Shown in pieces: positions 52,589-62,078 of a DNA stretch of 64,000 nt (its first letter is position 1; every line of letters begins with the position of its first letter). The stretch covers positions 41,461,431 to 41,525,430 of the forward strand of contig OZ024882.1 of the NCBI GenBank assembly GCA_964017185.1, read 5' to 3'. Source of the DNA: Rugalucina vietnamica (taxonomy: Eukaryota; Mollusca; Bivalvia; Lucinida; Lucinidae). Below the pieces are notes generated by a model. That model made no database searches. It was given only the letters and a program-made list of their open reading frames with translations, and was not told the origin of the DNA. Position numbers and translations under genes: made by a program.

Positions 52589-54880
52589 GACAGACAGACA
52601 GACAGACACAGGGCCAGATCCAGAGGGTCTGTGTGTGTGGGTGCGTGGGTGGGTGGGGGGGGCACACAAGATTTTTGTTTGCTTGAACGAACGAATGAGC
52701 CGTGCGATCGAGGAACATTTTGTGAAAATGGAATAGATTCCATGCCTACAGAGGGCATTCTAGATAGAAATTTACAAAATAAATCCTGCTTATTTTCAAG
52801 TTCAGAAAACTGAGACAGACAAACAGACATAGACTGGTATCAGTCCACTAAATGCATATAAATATTTATAGTTATATAAAGCTATGAAAAATATCACATC
52901 ACAAAAAAATCTTTCCTCTCTGATAGCTCTATTTAGTGCTAATGTCTAAGCCCAAGATTGAAAGGAGAAAAAGTTCTTGAATTACTATCATGGCTGACAG
53001 AATGTTATATTGACTTAGAGAAAAATTTGACATTAGAGACTGGGACCAGTCTAAGACAGACAGTGAGGGAGGAGAAAAAATATTCGATATCTATATTTAT
53101 TTCATAACACTGTGGGAACATTCCATCAAATGATGCAATGGTAAAAATAACATTCCCTTACCTCAATGGGCGCTTGAAGTTCCTGACTAAACTTCAGTTC
53201 GCTAGAGCTCGGAATCTCGACTTTCTTCAGCACCAGCGTTGTCTCGCCGAGTATCACGTGGCGCGAGAGCTTGTTCATATCACAGAGCAGAAAACGGACC
53301 GTGTAACTTTTGAGAATATCCCCGGGAATTTCGACCTCAAATACTTCCTTGTAAGTCAGCGTCCCGTTCGGTCGTTGCATTTTCGTCTTCATTTCTTTGT
53401 CGAGATTATTAATCACTTGGTCCTTTGTTGGACTTCCGCCAAATGTGAAAAACTGTTTCGGAGACCGGTACAGCCTGATACAGACATACGGTGACACGAG
53501 TTCAGTTCCTTCTGACAGCTTTAACTCGCGTATTTCTTGTACAAATATTGTAAGTTTGCTGTCCAGTTCGGAATATTTTACAGAGAAATCAAGAACACCA
53601 CTCAAAAGTTCTCCATCCATTGAACCGTTTGAATTTCCATTAGGGAGTCCATGCTTTGTTAGTTTCGATTTCTTCTTTAGCTGAAAATAAGATTAAAAAT
53701 CATATACATGTACTCTTTGACTTTGTCTTAATTACAACAAAAACATTCGACACAATTGCAGATAAACATCGACGCATTTATTTTTAACCAGTCTCTTGAT
53801 GGAATAAAAATGGTAGATTAACAGAATTATGAAACAACAAGTACGGAAGCAAACAATGGCTTGGTAGGGGGGTTTCAGCAAAAGCGAACATCCAATTACA
53901 TAAGCTCTGATGCCCTACTAAGGTAGTTTTCTGCTACCAGCTCTCTTAAATTCCCCATTGTTTTGTCGTCTTCCTTAAAATTATTTGGCTCATCCTCCCC
54001 CAAATCCCCAGCTCCGCTAAAACAGTAATTACTAGTTCTCCCCAACTCCCCGAAAATTTATTGCCCTTTTCGAATCTTCAGCTCCCTAAAACCCCTGGTA
54101 GAGCCTCAGCTCTTGATGAAACGTATTAGCTGGCAACCTCGAAGACTTCCTCACCCTTTCTAACTTTATCACTTCATATCCGGGACCACTCCCAGTATCT
54201 GACGACCAATCAGATGGCGCCGTATCATACTCTTTTATGATGTCGAGTGGTTTGGGTTTCGTTGGGGTCCCGAGGTCGCCATACTGTGGTACGGCATAGT
54301 AGTAGTCAGATTCTGTGGAACCATAACTGCTTTTACTGCTTGTTGACTTCTGGGAACCTGGACAGTAAATAAAACATTTAACATAAAATGATGAAAATAT
54401 ATACGAGCCGTATAGTAAAAACGTTTCGGAATTATTAGCCAATTTCATTAACCAGACCGGAATGGTTTGAGAAAATCCCGAATAAGGACGTGCACCGAAT
54501 GGAAATGCAACAGAAAACATATATGCACTCTCAAGTTTTGATGATACAAACTTCCATCGTAATTCCTTAATACATTTTAATATTGGAAAGAAAATTCCAG
54601 AGTGTCAAAACATTAAACATTATATAATAAGATGCATTTGATATACATGTAATTTTAATTGAAAACGCTTACCTATTTTTCGTTTCTTTTTCTTCGACTC
54701 GTCCGAATCAGCGCAGCACAAGGTGTGTAATATACACTGGGGACATAGGATACATGCCATACATAGTGATAACAACAGAAGGAATCCGCATGATCCGGCG
54801 ATAATGGCGACCTTGTCCCAGAATGTTAGAACAATAAAGTGTACCGTCGTTCCATCTGATGTTGTTGCGGTTTCTGGCAT
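42659..54880 (-). CDS. Synaptotagmin-like protein, five coding exons (451 aa)
   Basis: A membrane-anchored tandem-C2 protein; the family acts in vesicle docking and exocytosis. Exons (minus strand): 54673-54880, 54155-54357, 53162-53680, 43608-43725, 42659-42966, all with GT-AG junctions and matching phases (1, 0, 0, 1). Residues 24-45 are a transmembrane helix followed by Cys-rich CPQCILHTLCC, a likely palmitoylation region, and KKKKRK. Residues ~70-160 are an acidic/Ser-rich linker. C2A is ~162-300 and C2B ~312-448. C2A has SPYV instead of DPYV, and loop 3 reads CDMNKLS, so it should bind Ca2+ poorly. C2B keeps DPCVKAFL and FDVPQNEL, but loop 3 is CHYEKDS (His and Glu for Asp). The C-terminal REHWTNMM with W is typical. 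Closest in feel to Ca2+-independent synaptotagmins; I cannot fix the subtype. Confidence 0.9.
43131..43159. repeat. Poly-A tract
   Basis: ~29 consecutive A in the intron between exons 4 and 5. Confidence 0.9.
43402..43571 (-). mobile_element. GAGCCGC-family MITE, 170-bp copy, TT flanks
   Basis: Ends TGAGCCGCGACGCGAGAAACC and CATGGCGCGGCTCA; TT at 43400-43401 and 43572-43573. An internal deletion removes most of the central palindrome. It lies in a 641-bp synaptotagmin intron. Confidence 0.7.
43608..43725 (-). CDS. Synaptotagmin exon 4 (start of C2B)
   Basis: Acceptor TTTTAG before 43725 and donor GTAAGC after 43608. It encodes DELGEISLGLSYLPTSEKL and YLTVEDIKGLKVMDK, the first strands of C2B with its first loop Asp. 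118 nt, phase 0 in and phase 1 out, matching exons 3 and 5. Confidence 0.88.
46978..47104. repeat. Near-perfect 127-bp hairpin
   Basis: Arms of ~60 nt (GTTGATTTTATCGATGTG, then AAACTCAGGCGAATC and complement) meet at ACAAACTTTAGTTTGT. It sits in an insertion in the right arm of the giant palindrome. Confidence 0.85.
47649..47712. repeat. (ATCT)n microsatellite
   Basis: About 16 perfect tetranucleotide units. Confidence 0.95.
47731..48290. repeat. (ATC)n and GATCGATCATCAT simple-sequence block
   Basis: ATC trinucleotides grade into a higher-order motif ATGATCGATCATCATC, rich in GATC and self-complementary GATCGATC. Translation gives poly-His, which is an artefact of the repeat. Confidence 0.9.
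48266..48503. repeat. 119-bp tandem duplication
   Basis: Two visually identical 119-bp copies, each containing CTAAACATGCTAAACGGTG and GTAGTTGTCACATCAT. Part of the unit is also inverted at about 47,530-47,610. Confidence 0.85.
49612..50072. other. Intronic spacer
   Basis: The segment 49,700-49,790 is in direct (not inverted) similarity with 43,880-43,960 outside the other end of the palindrome (both contain CAAATGCAATG and GGGAATCGC). Nothing coding. Confidence 0.45.
50073..50140. repeat. Hairpin
   Basis: GCAAACAGAATAGCCCCAG and its complement, with a GACGCCGCG/CGCGGCGTC-type tip; stem ~30 bp. Probably a MITE remnant. Confidence 0.7.
50141..50878. other. Intronic spacer
   Basis: A GGGACGTTAAACCACAAC SINE/LINE-tail-like motif occurs near 50,640; otherwise nothing recognisable. 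Confidence 0.4.
50879..51140 (-). mobile_element. ACATGTCC-family TIR element, 262-bp copy
   Basis: Ends TATTACGAAAACACTTCCATG and ACACGGACATGTTTTCGTGATG. The central hairpin is AACATAGATTGTGGGTAC and its complement around a short loop (50,978-51,032). Opposite orientation to the 42,322 copy. Confidence 0.7.
51141..51955. other. Intronic spacer with an inverted CTCAGCTCAGCTGAG pair
   Basis: TCTCAGCTCAGCTGAGACT near 51,654 and CTCAGCTGAGCTGAGCTTGAGA near 51,811 are inverted ends of a ~190-bp MITE-like unit. The remainder is unremarkable. Confidence 0.45.
51956..52021 (+). mobile_element. tRNA-derived SINE head (truncated)
   Basis: GGTAGCTCAGTAGGTAGAG (box A) and GGGTTCGATCCCG (box B). Flanked by ACAAATGAGTCG on both sides (51937 and 52029), a target duplication that overlaps the left end of the next MITE. 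Confidence 0.65.
52034..52269 (+). mobile_element. GAGCCGC-family MITE, full copy, AA flanks
   Basis: Ends TGAGTCGTGTCAAAAGAAAAC and TTTTCTTATGAGGCGGCTCA, flanked by AA. Interior as in the other copies. Confidence 0.7.
52270..53161. other. Intronic sequence upstream of exon 4
   Basis: Contains an (ACAG)n microsatellite at 52,556-52,610; otherwise nothing supported. Confidence 0.5.
52556..52610. repeat. (ACAG)n microsatellite
   Basis: CAGA tetranucleotides with one interruption. ORFs across it in several frames are artefacts. Confidence 0.9.
53162..53680 (-). CDS. Synaptotagmin exon 3 (linker end and C2A)
   Basis: Acceptor TTATTTTCAG before 53680, donor GTAAGG after 53162; 519 nt, phase 0 at both ends. 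It encodes LKKKSKLTKHGLPNG, then C2A: GVLDFSVKYSELDSKLTIF, ELVSPYVCIRLYRSPKQ, YKEVFEVEIPGDILKSYTV, HVILGETTLVL. Confidence 0.9.
54155..54357 (-). CDS. Synaptotagmin exon 2 (linker)
   Basis: Acceptor TACTGTCCAG before 54357, donor GTGAGG after 54155. It encodes the Ser/Tyr-rich linker (SQKSTSSKSSYGSTESD, YEVIKLER). 203 nt; it completes the Gly codon begun in exon 1. Confidence 0.87.
54673..54880 (-). CDS. Synaptotagmin exon 1 (N-terminus and transmembrane segment)
   Basis: ATG at 54880 is the first in-frame Met: MPETATTSDGTTVHFIVLT, then the membrane helix IIAGSCGFLLLLSLCMACIL. Donor GTAAGC follows 54673. 28 nt of 5' UTR precede it in the same exon, after acceptor TCTCTCTTACAG (ending 54909), so a further non-coding exon lies upstream. 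Confidence 0.87.
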
Positions 54881-54908
54881 GATTTTACGTCATTTTATTC
54901 GACTAGCT

Positions 54909-55425
54909 CTGTAAGAGAGAAACCAAAATATGTTAAAAATAGAAAGAAGAAGTAGTAGAAGTAAAAATAGAAGAAGAAGCAGACTACAAAGAAAACGGCA
55001 AAGAAGAAGACAAAATAGAAGATTAGGATGTGTATGATGACGTAGAAAGAAGAAAACGATCAAAGATGGTGATGAAAACGAGGAAGAAGATAATAAATGG
55101 TGATAGTGGGTTGAAGAAAGAAACAGAACTGAGATGGATGCAAATAGACAAATTGGGAAAATAAGACTACTAAACTTACATCCAAAGACTTTATAGTGGC
55201 ACTCAACCAGTTTGTCCTTAATTGTGTCCGACCAGATATATTTTGAGGAAATTGATAGTTTTTTTTCTTCAAAATGCAGGCTTGTAACAAATATAATTAC
55301 TTAAATAGTTTAATCCATTTGTTTTATTCTCATTCTCTTCTGGATCAAGTTTATTCACATGAGTTTGCAACACCTTCGCATTTATAAACAGAGAGATAAA
55401 TTTAATGCTATTAATATGATATTTT
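54909..55425. other. Upstream intron/flank of the synaptotagmin gene
   Basis: 54,940-55,130 is strikingly purine-rich (GAAGAA/AAGAAG runs) on the plus strand. No first exon or promoter could be placed. Confidence 0.4.
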
Positions 55426-55659
55426 AAGCCGAGTCATGACGAAACCTGTTTCCGGGGCTGCCTACTATGCCCGACTTACCGTGCTGTATAATCACATAAG
55501 AGAAGTGGCAGAAATGTTCGAATTCGGGTAGTTAAGAAAAGTTTATATTTTGTATGAAGCGAAAACGGAGGTGATGATTAGTAGTGCTACGTGTACCTGG
55601 CGCCTACGCCAAACAACCTACGCCTTTGTTTTGCAGAGAAGTTTTCATAATGTGGCTCA
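55426..55659 (+). mobile_element. GAGCCGC-family MITE, diverged copy
   Basis: AAGCCGAGTCATGACGAAACC at left, TTTTCATAATGTGGCTCA at right, with the AAGCGAAAACGGAGGTGATG interior block. Diverged at both ends. Confidence 0.5.
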
Positions 55660-56780
55660 TTGTTATTATGTCAATGCCAGTGTTAAACATTTAAGTTCTA
55701 CTAGAGATAAGGAGAAATCACATGGATAGTATAAACGTGTCGTTTAAGGTCGCCTCCTCACTTTTATAAGTCAAGATCGAGTGCATTTATCACATGCCTC
55801 GCATATTATGGCTTATATTTAACTTAAATCACAGAGCTCGTATGCATGGCTAACTGATCGTTGCCTACTTGTACCTTTCGATAAGGAAAACAACTGACCA
55901 CTCCGACATGACATATACTGTTGACCGTGGAAAAAAGAAATGCATATATAATTAAGAAAAAAAGAAAGAATAAAAACATAAGCAAACAAACAAACACCTC
56001 TGACTTGCCTTTAATATGGGGCATTTCGCAGCCTGATGTGCGAGCAGCTGAATCATAAGTAAACTGAGGCATTAGCAGCCTTGGCCATTGATATTTTTTT
56101 TCTAACCATTATTTTTTTAAAATTTCTTATGGAATTTTCTAGACTGAAGTAGGATCCTGAAGCTACCATAGAGGCAATATATATACCCAATAAGAGATAG
56201 AATTATATACAGAATTTGAGTAGTATCAGTCTATATATACACTACAGCTACATATACAAAATATTCACATACCTTATTCCCACAAACTTTTCATTGTTTC
56301 AGTGTTTTCATTTCTATACGACATGCAACATGATAGCATGTTTATGTAAATGCCAATCCATTTTCGAATTTTATATCCTGTGTTTATAGCCATAAATGCT
56401 ATAGACCTACATATTTCATTTTGTTTGTATGTGAAAATCATAAAAATTTCCAGTAACTGTCTTATAGAATGCATCAACAACACAAAGAAATTCCAACGTC
56501 AAGCATGAATTTACTTCTAGCAAGAAAAAAATCGGCTATATTTCACTATGTTTTGATGCGACATATTGCGAAAATGTCAAACTTCTGACAAATAGTTCCG
56601 GCTTATTATATCAAAGGTCACCCAGAAATATTTTATTATGGCTTTGCACTTCTGGTTAATCAACTCTTTGTACTAAAAACAATAAAAAGCATGTGATAAA
56701 TAAAGTGGTACAGTGTAACAAGAACCAAATGCTTTAACCCAAAAGTGAACTCAAAGTACATTGAATCGCAAAAATATATA
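55660..56780. other. Spacer with an E2 scrap
   Basis: TGATCGTTGCCTACTTGTACC near 55,855 matches the end of E2. Otherwise AT-rich with nothing coding. Confidence 0.4.
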
Positions 56781-57510
56781 CTGAGTTCCACAGCCAACGC
56801 AACTTAATTTTTTCCTCTCTTCTTTTAAATTGGTCAACCATGTGAAAACATTTGTGCTCTCTCATCATAATGACTCGAAAATCCTTGTCTGTTATCAAAT
56901 CTGAAATTTTAGTGCGCATGCGCGGGAACACGCCTCAGGGTACAAAACTGCATTTTCCGTGCCCAACGCTCGAGGGCTCGAAATTTTTAAAAACAATTCA
57001 CACGATTCAAATCTTGGACGATCGTCAGAAATATGTATGGCAAAACCAATGTTGAAACCCACGGCTCAACGGCAGAAATTGGCATTGATTTTCAGTACCC
57101 GAAAAATGCTTGTTTTTAGGCGTTCAACGTCACGTGGTCATATGGTCGACGTCAATGCAAATGTCAACCATATGCTTTATTTTGTGTTGGCAACCTAGCC
57201 TTATTGAATAAAGTGTATTACATTTAGGGAAAGTCGTTTTTCAATGTGTTTCGTTGCTTTAGATTAGGGTGGTTTGCACAGTTAAGCATGAAATTCATGA
57301 AAATCGCTGAATTCCGTCACTTTTCAAAATGACCCCCTTCGCCAGTTTTTACTCAATTGTAGGCGAACGAAAAAAGTCTGACGGCTGATTTTCACAGGTC
57401 GTCTTTCAAAATGGTTTGACTACATATATTCAGAATTTCGGATGAATCGACAGAAACCATCAAAAGTTATTAAAAAATTAATGACGAATTGCGTTGGCTG
57501 TGGAACTCAG
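56781..57510. mobile_element. 730-bp TIR element, TA target duplication
   Basis: Ends CTGAGTTCCACAGCCAACGC and its complement GCGTTGGCTGTGGAACTCAG, flanked by TA at 56779-56780 and 57511-57512, as in Tc1/mariner-like MITEs. The interior is AT-rich with CAACGTCACGTGGTCATATGG. No transposase. Confidence 0.8.
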
Positions 57511-57686
57511 TATACATAATAAAGGGCCAAATAAAAGTAAACGCATGCCTATTGTTACAGGCCTGTAGTATCAAACTACTAGGCAATAAAATATAAAACA
57601 CTCTGGACTGCCTGTGGATGCACAATTTCCATTCTTTCATCTGCTAAAAGATTATTTATCCTCTAAAACGTAAGAGTACATTTTAA

Positions 57687-58552
57687 CATCAGGAAAACAT
57701 GTCCGTGTATATATATACCCCCTTGAACCCCAATTTTATATAGTAAAACTGGGGTTTTTAGGGGTATACCTATTTTTCTTATTTTTGCCCCAAAACATAG
57801 ATTGTGGGAACTCGTTAGAACCGCCTTGGCGAGGCGGTTCTAACGTGTACCCACACTCTATGTTTTGAACAAAAACAAGAAAAATATCAAAAACATTTCT
57901 AATAATTTTTTACAACCCCCAAAAATTCTGTTTTTTACTGTAAAATACGTTCTTTTTACATATGCGATACAGGCGCAAGTCCTATGCTTGTATCGGGACA
58001 CCATATCTCGAAAGCTGTATCAGTTCAAAATTTGTCAAAATCCATATCTCCCTAGGGAGATATGGACTCATATCACACCCCCATATCACACCCCAGAATT
58101 TTTTTTCATTCTCTCTTTTTTCCACTTGAAATTATGTTGGGAAAGCTGTATCAGTTCAAAATTTGTCAAAATCCATATCTCCCTAGGGAGATATGGACTC
58201 ATATCACACCCCCATATCACACCCCAGAATTTTTTTTTTTCATTCTTTCTTTTTTCCACTTGAAATTATGTTGGGAAACATTTTGTGCATTGAACTGTAT
58301 CAAACACTTTTTTTTTTTTCAATAAAAATATATGATAAAGAGATCATGATATGGCAATTTTCATATCATACCCCGTATCAACCCTCGACTTCCGTATCAG
58401 CCCTCGACTCCCATATCAGCCCTCGGGCCTTCGGCCCTCAGGCTGATATGGGAGTCTCGGGCTGATACGGAAGTCTCAGGTTGATACGGGGTATGATATG
58501 AAAATTGTCATATAATAATCTCTTAATATTGCATGGGCATGTTTTCGTAATG
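57687..58552 (+). mobile_element. ACATGTCC-family TIR element, long copy with two hairpins
   Basis: Ends CATCAGGAAAACATGTCCGTG and GCATGGGCATGTTTTCGTAATG. It contains the family hairpin (GGGAACTCGTTAGAACCGCC..., 57,797-57,864), two tandem ~131-bp copies (58,009-58,272, each with CCATATCTCCCTAGGGAGAT), and a 180-bp hairpin (58,341-58,520) made of TATCAGCCCTCG-type words around GGGCCTTCGGCCC. ORFs over the duplication are artefacts. An ~80-bp direct repeat flanks the element on both sides. Confidence 0.75.
58341..58520. repeat. 180-bp hairpin
   Basis: Two ~88-nt arms, each with three spaced repeats of TATCAGCCCTCGAC / GTCTCGGGCTGATA type, tip GGGCCTTCGGCCC. Arms differ at a few positions. Confidence 0.85.
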
Positions 58553-58690
58553 AAAAATATAAAACACTCTGTGTTTCCATTCTTCATCCGCAAAGATTAT
58601 TTATCCAATAAAACGTTAAGAGTACATTTTAATGGAATCGTAAAAGCCGGCAGATGTTTCACTGACTCATAGAATCATGGTGATATCAAA

Positions 58691-58928
58691 TCAGCCGCGA
58701 CGCGAGAAAACCGGTCTTCGGCGTTTCCGACCAGGTCTGACTCAAGCCGGCCTGTACAGTCATAGATAAGTGCTAGATGCTTGAAATTTTGGATATAAGT
58801 AGAAGAGGAATGGTACTATCCGTGTAGCGAAAACAAAGGCGCTGATCAGCTTCGCAGTTACTGCGAAGCTGATCTGCGCCTTTATTTTCGCATATGCAAA
58901 AATTCCGGTTTTCTCATGACGCGGCTCA
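58691..58928 (+). mobile_element. GAGCCGC-family MITE, full-length copy
   Basis: Ends TCAGCCGCGACGCGAGAAAAC and TTTTCTCATGACGCGGCTCA; interior CTATCCGTGTAGCGAAAAC and GATCAGCTTCGCAGTTACTG palindrome. No matching 2-bp flank. Confidence 0.7.
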
Positions 58929-59630
58929 GTCATAATTTTATTATCCAAATCAGACAAATAGCCATAAACCTGCCGGAATCTTTGCCAGGAAAATTGCAGA
59001 AATTTAAATTAATAGCATAGAGTTTGTGAAGTTAACCTAGGGTAAAACAGAAGTAGAAAACCGTATTCGTGCATCGAGATAAAGCGCGTGATTACAATGT
59101 ACAAACGGAAATGCGCTTACGAATATGTGAACTCAATATGGACCAGCAAACAGTGAGATTGCACTAACGATTATATAGTCTAGGACAGTAACATGTCTGC
59201 TGTCCCGTTGAAAAGTGTTTTAACTCTTCGTCAATATAAGAACTACGTGAGTGACTTTCAGGGGTTGATAACTCAAAGCCATCTAAAGCTTAAGATCAAC
59301 ATATATCTCTTATAGGGGATTATGGGGGAAAGGGACCATAAGTTACCATTACAACTTAACAGCATTGTAACTCAAGCCCACCTTAGGGTCGTCTTATCTT
59401 GCGAAGTAGCACATTTCATTTCAAAAAGTTACGATGGCTTAGAGGAACTAGAATAGCAAGGGCTAAAAATTAATTTTGAAGTGGTCATCTTAAGTTTGTC
59501 GTAAGTTGGGGAACTTACGATGCCTTCGAGCTACTAACCCCTGGACCATAAGCACTTTTAGAGGATTGAGCATAAAGAGGACTTTATGAAACATTCTAGA
59601 GGACTTGACGATTTATTGAAATTACATTTG
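58929..59630. other. Spacer, nothing recognised
   Basis: No exon or repeat is evident. Confidence 0.4.
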
Positions 59631-59850
59631 GCGGCCCCCGTGGTCGAGCGGTTAAGAGCGCTGTTTCTTAATCACTCGATCATCTCACCGCTGTGTCTGG
59701 CGTGGGTTCGAGCCCCGCTCTGGCCACAAGTTCTGCTTGCGGGTGTGTCAGGTGGTTTTTCTCGGGGTTCTCCCGTTTTCGCCCCACTACTGATTGGCCC
59801 GTCTCATATGAGCTGAAATAATCTTGAAAGGGACGTAAAACTGAATAAAA
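59631..59850 (+). mobile_element. tRNA-derived SINE, copy B
   Basis: Same family as 39,469: GCGGCCCCCGTGGTCGAGCGG, box B GGGTTCGAGCCCC, core GGTGGTTTTTCTCGGGG and tail GGGACGTAAAACTGAAT. A ~16-bp internal deletion (the GTGAGACAAGCCATG stretch) and a very short A-tail distinguish it. Confidence 0.85.
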
Positions 59851-60490
59851 ATGACATTAATAAGAAAAAAGTCGCCGACTCGTTTAATCTGAAAGAATCC
59901 CAAAGTCATAAACGAAGACAAAAATCAAAACACAATGATACCTTTAATGCAAGCAAAATGTAGACGACGGTGTTATAAGTGTATATGAATTAACACAACT
60001 CAAAGCAAATTATTTACATGTATTTACATCTAACGAAACGGAAGAAAGACAAAATATATAAATGAATGAATAATATATAACGTGATTTCAAAATAAACTG
60101 GAACTACTCACAAAAATCTACATGGTCATGGTTAGCACCTCTCTGTTGACCAAAACTCCAAGTATCCCTTTGATGTTTGTACTTATTGTTCGTACTTATT
60201 TATCGGTATATCCTCAAAGCTTTATCGAAACATCTTTTATTAAAATCATCCGCATTCTGAGAAATTAAACTTCGTGAAAGTACCTTCCTTATTCTCTGGT
60301 TTCAACCGCCACTCATCAAAGCGAAATGAAATACCTATTCTGGAAAACGCGAAAGGCGCAAATAGCAATACAAAGTTGACGAGTGGAGTGATAGACCTTA
60401 GAATAAAAGAAAATGTATGCTCTAGGTGTGCAATCCACAAACGTTTGATGACTTTTCCCCGAAAGCTACCTTATTATTGATGTGCTTATT
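59851..60490. other. Spacer, nothing recognised
   Basis: AT-rich; no feature supported. Confidence 0.4.
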
Positions 60491-60726
60491 TCAGCCGAGT
60501 GATGAGAAAAACGGATTTTTGCGAAACCAAAGGCGCAGATCAGCTGTCACTGTGCAGTAACTACGAAGCTGATGAGCGCCTTTCCTATGCTCCTAAGATA
60601 GTACCATTCCCCTTCTTTTTAAATCCGAAATTTAAAGCTTCTAGCTTTCTTCTGTGGATATACAGCCCGGTTTGTTTCGGGCCTGGTCGTACTTCCCGAA
60701 TACCGGTTTTATCGCGTCGGGACCCA
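60491..60726 (-). mobile_element. GAGCCGC-family MITE, inverted diverged copy
   Basis: Left end TCAGCCGAGTGATGAGAAAA, interior AACCAAAGGCGCAGATCAGC and CATTCCCCTTCTTTTTAAATC on the reverse orientation, right end GGTTTTATCGCGTCGGGACCC. Confidence 0.6.
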
Positions 60727-60825
60727 TTTTAAATCAATGGAAAATAATAAAATGTTCTGTGACAGCTGGTACTTTGACATCATGAGTACATGTAGATTTA
60801 CATCTGTAGCGAAAATATTGGGTCA

Positions 60826-61022
60826 TTATAAGGATGATTTGAAATTAATAAACAATGATAATAATTTATTCATCGATTCTAAGCCTACATTGAGAGCCTC
60901 AGTTAGCCTCTTATTGAGTGTATACCCCAGTATATGCTTGAGCCAGAGCCCGTTTCTTTCTTCGATCACATGATCAAGAGGGTCGCCAGGATACATTGAC
61001 ATCACCACGTACAGGGACCCGG
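60826..61022 (-). CDS. Possible terminal exon of an unrecognised gene
   Basis: After an acceptor-like TTTTCATACTTCAG the minus strand reads PGSLYVVMSMYPGDPLDHV, IEERNGLWLKHILGYTLNK and RLTEALNVGLESMNKLL to a stop at 60826. The composition is protein-like (amphipathic, no low complexity), unlike the surrounding ORFs. I do not recognise the family and find no upstream partner exon within the window, so it may be a chance frame. Confidence 0.3.
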
Positions 61023-62021
61023 GACTGAAGTATGAAAACGTTAGAGGACGAATGTGGGAAAATTGGGTTCAAGAAGCAGCAACAAATCCCTAAAAACTGG
61101 AGCGATTCTCTCGAATGCAGTTAATATCAACACATGCTGAAAAAGTATTCCCTTAAAGCATTTACACCCTGTCCAACGTTGACGCCGGTGAAACGGCCCC
61201 AACACCGGTTACTACGGTGCTTTCGCTACAAAATTTGATGGAAGCGAATAAATTTCTTGTGTTGTTCAATGTTACATAAACGTTTGCGATGAAGTAAAAC
61301 GCGTATCTAATGGAGAATTAACTTGATTTTTTATTTCTGCTTGAACGAAAAACTGCTTTTGTATATTTTTTCCAAACATTCGATTCAAAGTTGGTAAACA
61401 AGGTTCGGCCAAGGCCTATTCGGCCGATTCCTACAGAAACTGTTCGTATTTTCCAAAATACGCACAAAATGTGAGCAAACGGGCATTTTGATATGACTTG
61501 TAGGCAAGATTGTGGGACGTTTGCATCGTTCTCGATAGATTTTCCCCCGAAAAATGCACAGGAAGAATTTTATGGCAAAAAGTAAACACAACGCCGGTTA
61601 CTACGGTACCAGAATTACCTGGATTATTGGATAGATGGGCATTCTAGCTTTACAAGATGCGGATTGTGTTACTAATTCGTGCCCAGCTTCTGCCTACATA
61701 ACTCTTTTATGTAGTTTAGGGAACTATACGTTCATTGACATGGTTATCAACCCTAGAATGAAGAGATTCTAATGAAACAGTTCCGTATTGTTATGAGATA
61801 GAAGTGGTTCCAAAAGGAAAACAGGGCTTGTCCATGACTCACCAATTGCACGTAATTATACTTTGAGGTACCTTGGTATTATAAGTTACACCAACCTTTC
61901 TGCAACCCTTATAAATTGAAGTACTTTCTTGCTTGTACTTACTTACTTACTTACTGGCTCAATGACTTTATGACTGACTCACGCATTCGGAAGTTTCGAG
62001 TCGAAACATTATCCAGTATGT

Positions 62022-62078
<57 letters not shown>

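Noticed and set aside
52501..52830. Several ORFs with QTDRQTDR or SVCLSVCLSV repeats
   Set aside because: Frames of the (ACAG)n microsatellite on both strands.
57865..58465. Three overlapping ORFs with repeated HTPISHPRIF-type peptide
   Set aside because: They arise from the 131-bp tandem duplication read in several frames; no conserved domain or start context.
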